From assembly GCA_005503215.1 (NCBI GenBank), contig SCNS01000009.1:62001-126000 (forward strand): 64,000 nucleotides of DNA, given 5' to 3'. Origin of the DNA: Sphingomonadaceae bacterium 3R27C6. Its GTDB lineage: Bacteria > Pseudomonadota > Alphaproteobacteria > Sphingomonadales > Sphingomonadaceae. Under the pieces are notes generated by a model. That model worked only from the letters and a program-made list of their open reading frames with translations. It did not search any database and had not been told where the DNA came from. The position numbers and the translations under genes were made by a program. This document shows, one piece after another, positions 15,600-23,736 of this stretch. Numbering within the stretch: position 1 is the first letter of the stretch; each line of letters opens with the position of its first letter.

Positions 15600-17761
15600 A
15601 TGAGAGGATGTCTATTGGCTTCTGCCGCGTTGTTGTGCTCGGGAACAGCATTTGCCCAGGAAGCAACGCCCCAGGCGAACGACCAAACCGGGAGCGCCAC
15701 GGAAGCGCTGGCTGAGGACATTGTCGTTACCGCCACCAAAAAGGGCTATGGCGAAAGCGTGCAGAAAGTACCGATGGCGGTCACGGCTTTTGGTGAAGCG
15801 CAGCTGGATGCCAAGTTCGTCCAGAATCTTCAAAGTCTGAGCTACGACGTTCCCAACGTCCAGCTCGAGGATGTGGGTACGGCACCGGGCTATGCCAATT
15901 TCACTATCCGGGGCCTCGGCATCAACAGCACGATCCCATCGATCGACCCCACCGTAGGCGTTTTCACTGACGGTATTTACCTCGGCATCAACGCTGGTGT
16001 CGTGCTGGACAACTTCGACCTTGAGGGGATCGAAGTTCTGCGTGGACCGCAAGGCTTGCTTTTCGGTCGCAACGTTACCGGCGGTGCCGTGGTTGTGCGG
16101 ACCACGCGGCCCAGCTTCGATTTTGGAGCCAAAGCCAAGCTATCCATTGAAACGGGACTGAAAAAGACCGTAAGCGGCACGGTTACCGGACCTATCGTCG
16201 ATGACGTTTTGGCTGCCAAATTGGCCGTCTACTACAGCGACGACAATGGCTGGTTTCGCAACCGCTTCGACAATCGCAGCTTCGGTAAATCACATGACCT
16301 TATCATTCGCCCGGCACTTTCGCTCAAGGGTGGCGACCGCTTCCGAATGGATCTCCGCTATGAGCATGGCGATGTCGAAAGCGATGGAGCCCCTGTCCAG
16401 AGTCACGCGCTGTTTCCCGCGACAGCTTCAGGTTTTCGATCAATTTCCCAGGTTTCTATGATGCCAAATGGGACCAGGCGATCGTGGAAACCAACATCGA
16501 TGTCGGTCTGGGCGAAGGCGTCTTCACCAACATCGCTGGCTATCGGAAATTCCGATCCTCCGCGGGCGCTGATATCGATGGAACACCACAGTCCTTCTTT
16601 CATGCCTTTTTCGAAATCGACCAGGATCAACTCAGCGACGAACTTCGTTATGCCGGAAGGTTCGGTGACGTCGAATTGACAACCGGTCTATACTATTTTT
16701 CCCAGGATCTTCGTTACGCCGAGCTGCGGAATCTTTTGGGCGGTGCTCGGATCGTTTCCGGTGGGGGTACGCAAGACCAGACAACATGGGGCATTTTTGC
16801 TTCGACCGACTGGCATTTCACCGATACGCTGACCTTGAATCTCGGCGCGCGGTATAGTTGGGAACGCAAAGCCGTTCGGGTCTCGGCCTTACGCGCAAAT
16901 GGTTGCAATCTAGACACGCTGATCTGTGCAACCAATTTCGCCGACGCGGCAAAATGGCGAGGGTTTACGCCGAAAATCGGCCTTCAGTGGAAGCCGGATG
17001 ACGACACGCAGATTTATGGCCTTTACACGCGCGGGTTCCGCAGCGGCGGATATAATTTGCGCAACACCGATCCCGCTGTGCCGCCGGGGCCATTCAATCA
17101 AGAGACCCAGGACAGTTTCGAACTCGGCGCCAAGAAGCAATTCGGGCGCCACCGGATCAACCTGGCGGCCTTCTACAATCGCATGAAGGACCTGCAGCGC
17201 GAGATCAACCTGCCCGGACCGCTTGGCGTCAGCCAGGTCATACGGAACACCGCCGACGCCACAATCAAAGGCGTCGAGGCCGAGGGGCAGTTTTTTCTTT
17301 TGTCCAACCTCGTGATTTCGGGTCAGCTCGGCTACGTGAATGGCCAGTATCGCAACGTCCAGTTCGACCTCAGCGGTGATGGCGTCATCAACGATGTGGA
17401 TCGTGCGCTCAAATTGCCAAGGCTGTCGCCATGGACCTATGGCGTGGGGCTGACTTATGATCAGCAGCTTGGCGAATTGGGGACAGCAACGGCGCGTGTC
17501 AGCTTCACGCATCGCGACAAGGCGGCATTCACCGACAACAACGTCGGCTTCCTTCAGGGCGCCGATATGCTCGATGCGAGCCTCACATTGGCGACCGACA
17601 ACAAGCACTGGCGCTTCTCCATCTATGGCCGAAACCTCCTGAATGAGGTGACGATTGGCGGCGATACACCTTTGCCGGCGGCCTTCGGGGGCACGGGTGC
17701 AAGCCTTTCACCGCTAAACAGGGGGCGCGTCATCGGCGGAGAAGTGGCGATTAGCTTCTAG
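15600..17761 (+). pseudogene. TonB-dependent receptor 2, frameshifted
   Basis: Two consecutive frames together encode one receptor of about 720 residues. The first (from ATG 15600, ribosome site GGGAAGAGAGGA) has a signal peptide ending AFAQE, a TonB box (EDIVVTATKKG), and the plug signature IEVLRGPQGLLFGRNVTGG. It stays in receptor sequence up to VQSHALFP near 16418 and then turns to nonsense until 16679. The barrel resumes in another frame as RDSFRFSINFPGFYDAKWD and ends VAISF at 17761. Restoring one C in the CCC at 16416-16418 would rejoin them. This is either a recent inactivating mutation or a single sequencing error; everything else looks intact. Confidence 0.85.
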
Positions 17762-17820
17762 GCCATTTTCGAGGCGAGTGGAATCACCCGCCAACTCGGA
17801 AAATGCCCAAGATCAATTTG

Positions 17821-17874
17821 CTAGAGCATTTCCTGCCGGAAAGCCGGTTCCCACTTCTGCGCGAAATGCTCTAG
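17821..17874. terminator. CTAGAGCATTT inverted repeat between convergent genes
   Basis: CTAGAGCATTT (17821-17831) and its exact reverse complement AAATGCTCTAG (17864-17874) enclose 32 nt, midway between the receptor 2 stop and the lysR stop. Elements with these arms are scattered in alphaproteobacterial intergenic regions (RIME-like). The location suits a bidirectional terminator. Confidence 0.6.
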
Positions 17875-17925
17875 CTGATCGCGACGGATGCAGCGGATTT
17901 CCGATCGCACCCCGCCCCCTTGCCG

Positions 17926-18840
17926 TTAATCCGATGATGCGGTGCGCCATGCCTGACGAACAAGGCTGACGAGCGCACGGCCAGCCGGTTTTACCTGCCA
18001 GCGGCTACGCACAGCATAACAAAGCGTCAATGGATCGAATAAACCGATTCCCTCCAAGGCCACGAAATTGGCGCGAAACCATGAGTTCTCGGTGAACTGT
18101 TTTGCAACCATCCCGATAGCATCGGATGTGGCAACGATCCGTCGAACCAATTGAAAATAGTCTGTCATGTGGATCCAGTCAGCGGGACGCTTACCGCTTT
18201 TTTCGTACATCTGCTGAATGATCGATGTGTAGGGTTCGGAAGATGAGGGCACTACGAATTCGAACTGGACCAGCGGCTCCTTGCTGGTCGGGTTTATCCC
18301 CAGAATGGGATGATTGTTCCGCACAAAAGGCAGTATTTCGATCGAGGCGACCCGCTCGCACTTGAATTCCGGCCAGCGTGCAAAGGCCGCTTCAAGTCCA
18401 AAGGCGACATCGATATCGCCGCGCGACAGGAGTCGCACGCCCCTTTCGCTGTTGCCCGAAACGACTTCGACGCGCACTGCCGGATGGCGCCGCAGCAAAG
18501 AAACCAGAGGTTGGGTGAGCAACCAGTCGATTGACCCTGGGAACAGTCCGATTCGAAGCGGGCCCGCATAGGCGTCGGCGCGGCGGGCTGTATCTCCGAG
18601 TAGTTCAGCTGCGTCGGCAAGCAAGCGCGCTGCGCGATCAATAAATTCGCGTCCCTCCTCTGTCGGCATCGCGCCCCGTGAGGTCCGATGGAAAAGGGAA
18701 TAGCCAAGATGCCGTTCGAGTTCAGCGACACTCTTGGTCACCGCCGACTGCGTGACACCAACCGCATCCGCTGCCCTGGAGAAGGAACGAAGCTGACCAA
18801 CCGCGACGGCATGCTTGAGGCGAGAATCGAGCATGGACAT
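17926..18840 (-). CDS. LysR-family transcriptional regulator
   Basis: This 304-residue protein has an N-terminal winged helix-turn-helix (HAVAVGQLRSFSRAADAVGV then TQSAVTKSVAELE) and a C-terminal periplasmic-binding-like effector domain starting near LRIGLFPGS. It is probably the local activator of the cargo operons, responding to the substrate or a CoA intermediate. The start was set at 18840 (MSMLDSRL); the frame extends upstream to 18975 without family-like residues. Copy 4 of the regulon element lies immediately upstream of this start, between lysR and the divergent racemase gene, as expected of a self-regulated LysR pair. Confidence 0.9.
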   Translation of the reverse strand: MSMLDSRLKHAVAVGQLRSFSRAADAVGVTQSAVTKSVAELERHLGYSLFHRTSRGAMPTEEGREFIDRAARLLADAAELLGDTARRADAYAGPLRIGLFPGSIDWLLTQPLVSLLRRHPAVRVEVVSGNSERGVRLLSRGDIDVAFGLEAAFARWPEFKCERVASIEILPFVRNNHPILGINPTSKEPLVQFEFVVPSSSEPYTSIIQQMYEKSGKRPADWIHMTDYFQLVRRIVATSDAIGMVAKQFTENSWFRANFVALEGIGLFDPLTLCYAVRSRWQVKPAGRALVSLVRQAWRTASSD

Positions 18841-18882
18841 GCCCCACAGGAATAATTGCTCCAGAGAATGAATTAGGCGAAT
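18839..18882 (+). promoter_or_regulatory. catabolic regulon element, copy 4 (lysR/racemase intergenic)
   Basis: This is the most diverged copy: AGGAATAATT, then variable bases, then ATGAATTAGGCGA, with the same 20-bp spacing between GAATA and GAATT. It overlaps the lysR start codon region and reads toward the racemase gene, ending 125 bp before it. Its position in the divergent regulator intergenic region suggests that the LysR protein binds the whole set. Confidence 0.5.
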
Positions 18883-19007
18883 CAAGGTCATTTTGCCAAT
18901 CTTACTTTCGACACTGCCGCCCAGCACGACTGCAACCCGTCTCGAAATCTGGAGCGGCGAAACGGCCTGGATCAAAGCGCCAAGGTCTCAGACGCAGGTA
19001 TGCCTGA

Positions 19008-20153
19008 ATGACGAAAACTGGTCCGCTTGCAGGCCTCAAAATACTCGAAATTGCGGGCATCGGCCCGGCGCCGTTTTGCGGAATGCTGTTGGCCGACCTT
19101 GGCGCCGATGTCGTCGTCATTGAACGCGTAAGCCCTAACTCCGAAAATATCGATCTTGGCAGCGGCGCCATTGTGAACCGCGGGAAACGTGTAATTGCCT
19201 TGGATCTGAAGTCCCCCGAAGGCGTCGCGCATGTCCTGGATCTCGTCCAAAGGGGCGATGTACTGATCGAAGGCATGCGGCCTGGGGTGATGGAGAGGCT
19301 CGGCCTTGGTCCCGAGGTTTGCCTAGCGCGTAACCCCCGCCTTGTATTCGGTCGCATGACGGGTTGGGGGCAGCAGGGACCTCTCGCCCAAGCGGCCGGC
19401 CATGACATCAACTATATCGCGCTGTCAGGAGCCCTTTGGTATGCTGGGCATCCCGGTGAACCGCCAATGGCGCCGCCAAGCCTGGTAGGCGATATTGGGG
19501 GTGGAGCGCTCTATTTGGCCATCGGCGTCCTCGCAGCGGCAATGCACGCGCGGGATACCGGGAATGGGCAAGTGGTTGACGCCGCGATCGTCGATGGGAG
19601 CGCTCACATGATGAACTTGCTCCTGAGCCTGAAGGCCGCCGGCCAGGTTGCCAGCATACGCGGCTGCAGCATCCTTGACGGCCCTCACTGGTACTCGACC
19701 TATCGGTGCGCCGACGGGAATTTCATCTCAGTCGGATCACTCGAGCCCAAGTTCTATGCGCTGCTTTGCAAAAAGCTGGGGTTGGCCGGCGATAGCAGTT
19801 TTGACGACGGCTATGATCGTGATGCCTGGCCCGAGCTCAAGCAGCGTTTTAGCGAGATATTCGCCATGCGGACACGGGAAGAATGGCGCACACTGCTGGA
19901 AGGCAGCGATGCCTGCTTTGCCCCCGTGCTTGATCCGGACGAAGCGGCGCGCCATCCTCATATGGCAGCGCGAGGCGTCTATCGGGAGATCGACAATATC
20001 CTCCAGGCAATGCCGGCGCCACGTTTTTCGGGCTCGTCACTACCGATCCCCGGACCGATCCCGCTGCATCATGAAGATCCGAGTACAATTCGGCGGGGCT
20101 GGAGCAAACCGGACCGCTGCGGGATTACCGCCAGAACCGACTGTTGCGAGTAG
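19008..20153 (+). CDS. class III CoA-transferase family, alpha-methylacyl-CoA-racemase-like
   Basis: This 381-residue CaiB/BaiF-fold protein has LKILEIAGIGPAPFCGMLLADLGA at its start (positions 9-32; key residues LEIAGIGPAP), the VIERV and NRGKRVIALDLK blocks, and GRMTGWGQQGPLAQAAGHDINY. The GHD histidine and the aspartate in LVGDIGGGALY correspond to the His/Asp pair of alpha-methylacyl-CoA racemases, which interconvert 2R and 2S methyl-branched acyl-CoAs. Formyl- or succinyl-CoA transferases of the same fold differ at these points, so racemase is preferred. It is divergent from lysR and shares its regulatory region. Confidence 0.82.
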   Translation: MTKTGPLAGLKILEIAGIGPAPFCGMLLADLGADVVVIERVSPNSENIDLGSGAIVNRGKRVIALDLKSPEGVAHVLDLVQRGDVLIEGMRPGVMERLGLGPEVCLARNPRLVFGRMTGWGQQGPLAQAAGHDINYIALSGALWYAGHPGEPPMAPPSLVGDIGGGALYLAIGVLAAAMHARDTGNGQVVDAAIVDGSAHMMNLLLSLKAAGQVASIRGCSILDGPHWYSTYRCADGNFISVGSLEPKFYALLCKKLGLAGDSSFDDGYDRDAWPELKQRFSEIFAMRTREEWRTLLEGSDACFAPVLDPDEAARHPHMAARGVYREIDNILQAMPAPRFSGSSLPIPGPIPLHHEDPSTIRRGWSKPDRCGITARTDCCE

Positions 20154-20584
20154 TCGGTTGGCATGGTGGGCGGCCAGCGGCCCGACACGAACGGTGATTT
20201 CATAACTATGAACCAATGCGACGCTCCGCTTCGCTGCGCTGCATTCAAATCAAAGGAGACAACGACACACAGGCACGTCAAACTATCCGATGATTCCTGT
20301 ACGCCACGCCGGAACGGCGATTGCGGACGTGTCCACGGGACGTTGTTCGCATCGTGATTCGCTCGGCGCTTGAAATCAATGCTCGCCCCGGATGTGACGA
20401 CGCCGATGGGATTTCCACTGCGGCGTCCACGGCCAATGTCCTGGCGTGAGGGCTTCGGTCATCGACCGATTCGACCGTCCGAATGCGGTCTTTTGGCGCG
20501 CCTGAGAATCCGCATCAGAGTTGAGTGCGCGTTGTTCGGGAATCTCATTTAAATATTTGTAAAAACGTAATAATATAGATAATA

Positions 20585-20638
20585 ACTCCAACCTGTATCC
20601 AGTGTGGAGTAATGGTCGCAGGGCGTGAACTTACGCCC
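20585..20638 (+). promoter_or_regulatory. two inverted repeats before the XRE gene; 20154-20584 has no gene
   Basis: ACTCCA (20585-20590) and TGGAGT (20605-20610) form one inverted repeat. GGGCGT (20621-20626) and ACGCCC (20633-20638) form a second, ending 2 nt before the XRE start codon. An AT-rich stretch precedes them at 20548-20584. They are good candidates for autoregulatory operators. The 430 bp upstream to the racemase stop contains only unsupported short frames and marks the junction between cargo and ICE core. Confidence 0.45.
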
Positions 20639-20640
20639 TT

Positions 20641-20967
20641 ATGGATGCGTCGAAGTCCTTCAGTTTGAATCTCAGGAAATTGCGGCTTGCGATGCGCATC
20701 ACGCAAGAAGCGCTCGCCCATGATGCGGGCACGAGCAGCTCTTATCTGAGTGCGATCGAAAATGGCCGGTCGAGCCCGACGCTGAAAGCAATGGAGCGGC
20801 TCGCGAAGGCACTCGGCGTTAATGCCGTCTATCTCTTGTCCGGCCGGATATCGATCTCGATCGTTTCGGACGACGAACTGGAAATCGGCGCGATACTGGC
20901 GCGCCCGGCGGTGACGCTCCGGCGCCATCCGCACAAGCCGACGGGGCGGCCGAGCAAGACCAAGTAA
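20641..20967 (+). CDS. XRE-family helix-turn-helix regulator
   Basis: This 108-residue protein has a lambda-repressor-like helix-turn-helix over residues 8-62 (LRKLRLAMRITQEALAHDAG, then SSSYLSAIENGRSSPTLKAM) and a basic tail ending HPHKPTGRPSKTK. It heads the quorum-sensing block and ends 86 bp before the luxR-type gene. In other ICEs small XRE proteins act with LuxR/LuxI to hold excision genes silent; that role is inferred. The ATG has no clear ribosome site and lies directly against a GGGCGT/ACGCCC inverted repeat, so self-repression is likely. Confidence 0.85.
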   Translation: MDASKSFSLNLRKLRLAMRITQEALAHDAGTSSSYLSAIENGRSSPTLKAMERLAKALGVNAVYLLSGRISISIVSDDELEIGAILARPAVTLRRHPHKPTGRPSKTK

Positions 20968-21053
20968 ATCATCGGGGGCTGCACGCGCGTGGGCTGGAAC
21001 CACGCGCCCGATAGACGCGCCCGCAACGCGCGCGTCGAAAGGAGTGCCCCTCG

Positions 21054-21800
21054 GTGCCGTTTCGCGACCTCGATGCCTATATTAAGCAGGCCAGGCGCGC
21101 GAACAGTGATCGCGAGCTGTTCAGTTGCAGCGAGGCCGCCGCACGCCAGCTCGGCCTCCCATGGCTCGCGATCGTCCAGAGCATGGCCTTCTTTCAGCCC
21201 GGTGGGCGATATTTCCGCATGGACAATTTCCAGAGCTGGGGCGACGTTTTCGTCGCCGAAGGCTATTACCGCGACGATCCCGCCTTGCTCGCGGCGCGCT
21301 CGACAAGCCGGGCGTTCTGCTGGCACGAAATGGAGCGACTGCTGGGCGGCTTCACGCGGCGACAGGCGCGCATCGTGCGCGAAGCCGCGCGTCATGGCCT
21401 GCGCAACGGCCTCACCGTTCCGATTGGCGTCGCCGGCGAGCCGCCCGGATGCTGTACGTTCGCAACGCGCGACGGGCAATTGCCGCCATCGCATATCTGC
21501 CGGATCGCGACGCTGATGGCGAGCGAGGCGTTTACCGAGGCGCGGCGCTTGCACGGCTTTCCGGCGCGCCCGCTGAAATTACCCCATCTCAGCCCAAAGC
21601 GGCTCGAATGCTTTCGCTTGGCGGCGATGGGCAAGAGCGACGTCGAGATCGGGATCATGATGAACATCGCCCCGACGACAGTGCGCACCTACATGCGTGA
21701 CCTGCGCGAACATTTCGGAATCTATTCCCGCGCGCAGCTCCCGGCGATCGCGCTCGCCTGCGGAATCGTCTGCATCGAGGAGATCGTCCCGCGGTTCTGA
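21054..21800 (+). CDS. LuxR-family quorum-sensing regulator with autoinducer-binding domain
   Basis: This 248-residue protein starts at GTG 21054 with GAAAGGAG upstream. Residues about 10-165 form the autoinducer-binding domain. It retains the ligand-contacting aspartate (YYRDDPALLA, residues 71-80) and tryptophan (FCWHEM, Trp90) that correspond to TraR Asp70 and Trp85. The C-terminal LuxR helix-turn-helix is LSPKRLECFRLAAMGKSDVE then APTTVRTYMRDL. It is expected to bind an acyl-homoserine lactone made by the next gene and to switch transfer genes. The 92 bp that follow hold the luxI leader. Confidence 0.92.
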   Translation: MPFRDLDAYIKQARRANSDRELFSCSEAAARQLGLPWLAIVQSMAFFQPGGRYFRMDNFQSWGDVFVAEGYYRDDPALLAARSTSRAFCWHEMERLLGGFTRRQARIVREAARHGLRNGLTVPIGVAGEPPGCCTFATRDGQLPPSHICRIATLMASEAFTEARRLHGFPARPLKLPHLSPKRLECFRLAAMGKSDVEIGIMMNIAPTTVRTYMRDLREHFGIYSRAQLPAIALACGIVCIEEIVPRF

Positions 21801-21866
21801 GCGGGATCGCCGCATCCTCAATATTGACGACTGTTTGAGCCCTTCATCTCTGCTCCCTTCGCGACT

Positions 21867-21879
21867 GTTCAATTTGAAC
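21867..21879 (+). promoter_or_regulatory. lux-box-like palindrome in the luxI leader
   Basis: GTTCAATTTGAAC is a 13-bp palindrome with one central base. It ends just 1 nt before the ribosome site GGGAG and 13 bp before the luxI ATG. It may be the LuxR binding site, or, because it would lie in the transcript, a hairpin next to the Shine-Dalgarno. A TTGACG at 21824-21829 could serve as the -35 of the promoter. Confidence 0.4.
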
Positions 21880-21892
21880 GGGAGCTACTGCC

Positions 21893-22507
21893 ATGATCCA
21901 TATTGTCAAAGGGTGCTCGCTTACCGATGCGCGCGCCGCCTCGATGTTCGAGGACCGCAAGACCCTGTTCGTCGATCTGCTGGGCTGGGATGTTCCGGTC
22001 GTCGGCGGCCGCTATGAAATCGACAGCTATGACGGCGACAAGGCGGTCTATCTGATCGCCACCGACGATGGCTGCATTCACCAGGGGTCGATGCGGCTGC
22101 TATCGACAGAGGGCGCACATCTTCTCGCCGATCGTTTCGCGTCGCTCTGCGAGTGCGATGCGCCCCGGGGGGAGCAGGTTCGCGAGATTACGCGACTTTG
22201 CCTGCCGCAACGATTGGGCGCCCCCGGACGCCTGCGTGTCCGCAACCGGCTCATCTCGGCGATGGTCGATCATGCGCTCGGCAGCGGAATCACCATGCTA
22301 ACCGGCGTCGTGACCGCTGCTTTTCGCGAGGAGGTTTTGGCGATGGGCTGGCGCGCAGCGCCGCTCGGCCCCGCGCGCCGCATCGATGGCGCGTTCCTTG
22401 GAGCGTTCCGCATCGAGATCTGCGCCGGTACGCCTGCGCTGCTGGCGTCGAACGGCATCTATGTACCGGGTGCGATCACTCCCGATGCGGCGGCAAGAGC
22501 CGCGTGA
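21893..22507 (+). CDS. acyl-homoserine-lactone synthase (LuxI family)
   Basis: This 204-residue enzyme makes an acyl-homoserine lactone from S-adenosylmethionine and an acyl carrier or CoA thioester. The family's invariant residues are present: Arg22, Phe26 and Trp32 in DRKTLFVDLLGWD, Asp44 and Asp47 in YEIDSYD, Arg68 in GSMRLL, Glu98 and Arg101 in REITRLC. ATG 21893 follows GGGAG. Its TGA overlaps a GTG of the following dioxygenase frame, so the two are translationally coupled or nearly so. The acyl chain made cannot be predicted. Confidence 0.93.
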   Translation: MIHIVKGCSLTDARAASMFEDRKTLFVDLLGWDVPVVGGRYEIDSYDGDKAVYLIATDDGCIHQGSMRLLSTEGAHLLADRFASLCECDAPRGEQVREITRLCLPQRLGAPGRLRVRNRLISAMVDHALGSGITMLTGVVTAAFREEVLAMGWRAAPLGPARRIDGAFLGAFRIEICAGTPALLASNGIYVPGAITPDAAARAA

Positions 22508-22518
22508 AGGGAATGGCG

Positions 22519-23394
22519 ATGCACGACCCCGCCCGCCTCGCCGCGATGCTGCTCGCCGACGGTTATGTCATTGTCGATAACGCCGTGCCGACCGAGCTAA
22601 TCACCGCGCTCGAAGCCGAACTCGCACCGCGCTTCGTCGCCACGCCCTTTTGCGAAGGCGGATTCTACGGAGCCCGCACCAAGCGCTTTGGCGCGTTGTT
22701 GCGGCGTTCACGGCATATCGCCGGCCTTGTGCTGCACCCGATCATCCGCGGTATCGCCGAAACGGTGCTCGGGGAATGGTGCGATCGTATCGTTCTCAAC
22801 CTCACCCAGGCGATCGAAATCCATCCCGGCGCGCTCGCGCAGGTGCCGCACCGCGACCAGGATCTCTGGGGCGGCGTCAAGACCGGGATGCACTATCAGA
22901 TCAACGTCATCTGGCCGATCGATCCGTTCACGCTGGAGAGTGGCGCGACGCTGGTCTGGCCGGGCAGCCATCACGATGCGGCATCGCAACCGGGCGATGC
23001 ACGTCCGGTCGCCGCCGAAATGCCACCCGGCTCCGCGCTGCTGTTCCTCGGATCGATCCTGCATGGTGCCGGCGCTAACCAGTCCGATCATGTGCGCCGC
23101 GCGGTCATCACCTCCTATTGCCTCGGATGGCTGCGGACGTTCGAGAATCAGTATCTCGTCTATCCGCCCGCCATCGCTCGAGCGTTCGATCCCGATCTGG
23201 CCGCGCTCATCGGCTATGCCCAGCATCGCCCCAATCTCGGCAATGTCGAAGGCCAGTGCCCGTCCGTGCTGCTTCACCGGGACGATATCGACGGCCTCCC
23301 TGCGATCGACGCGCTGCTCCCCGGCCAGGCCGACATGCTGGATGCCTATGTCGCCGAACAGGAAGCCGCGCGTGCGGGCCTGATCGGCGGGTAA
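22519..23394 (+). CDS. phytanoyl-CoA dioxygenase family (PhyH) 2-oxoglutarate/Fe(II) oxygenase
   Basis: This 291-residue protein has the cupin-fold iron ligands His111 and Asp113 (VPHRDQDLWGG) and His182 (GSILHGAGAN), with Arg193/194 (HVRRAVITSY) available for 2-oxoglutarate. It is a hydroxylase; the substrate is unknown. Because the gene directly follows luxI, its product may modify the signal or its acyl precursor; a luxI-phyH pair is, to my knowledge, recurrent in sphingomonads. Starts at GTG 22504, ATG 22513 and ATG 22519 are possible. I chose 22519 because AAGGGA lies 6 nt upstream. Confidence 0.85.
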   Translation: MHDPARLAAMLLADGYVIVDNAVPTELITALEAELAPRFVATPFCEGGFYGARTKRFGALLRRSRHIAGLVLHPIIRGIAETVLGEWCDRIVLNLTQAIEIHPGALAQVPHRDQDLWGGVKTGMHYQINVIWPIDPFTLESGATLVWPGSHHDAASQPGDARPVAAEMPPGSALLFLGSILHGAGANQSDHVRRAVITSYCLGWLRTFENQYLVYPPAIARAFDPDLAALIGYAQHRPNLGNVEGQCPSVLLHRDDIDGLPAIDALLPGQADMLDAYVAEQEAARAGLIGG

Positions 23395-23424
23395 CGCGGG
23401 TTCGTCGGACCGGGCGCTGCACTC

Positions 23425-23736
23425 ATGACACACGATCCAAACCCCGAAGCAGGCGGCGGCGCGCGAACACGGATCGAGGCGGATTCATCCGCTGTGGACG
23501 GTGGAGCCACGGCGTCGTCGGCCGCGGAGCGCGCTCGGCGGGCACGCGAGCATTGCCCGTTTCTGACAACCAAGCAGGCCGCGTTCCATCTCGGTCTCGC
23601 GGGGGACACGCTCAAGAAGATGCGCCGGGAGCGGCGCGGCCCGCCGTGCCGAAAGCATGGCACCGTCTGGCGCTACCATATCGACGATATCGAGGCCTGG
23701 TCGCGCGCGAACATGCGGGAGGGAGGCAATGGCTAG
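23425..23736 (+). CDS. excisionase-like helix-turn-helix protein (candidate recombination directionality factor 1)
   Basis: This 103-residue protein has a disordered first 45 residues and a MerR/excisionase-type helix-turn-helix after it: FLTTKQAAFHLGLAGDTLKK, with the tail WRYHIDDIEAWSRANM typical of HTH_17/AlpA proteins. It overlaps traF by 8 bp. In the Mesorhizobium symbiosis ICEs an excisionase (RdfS) is linked to traF and to quorum-sensing control. By analogy this is a candidate factor that turns the integrase toward excision, but it could also be a transcriptional regulator of the tra genes. Confidence 0.7.
   Translation: MTHDPNPEAGGGARTRIEADSSAVDGGATASSAAERARRAREHCPFLTTKQAAFHLGLAGDTLKKMRRERRGPPCRKHGTVWRYHIDDIEAWSRANMREGGNG

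Noticed and set aside
20376..20591. Possible divergent small regulator opposite the XRE gene (QseM-like)
   Set aside because: The 71-codon frame has no good start and no DUF2285-type features; composition looks non-coding.
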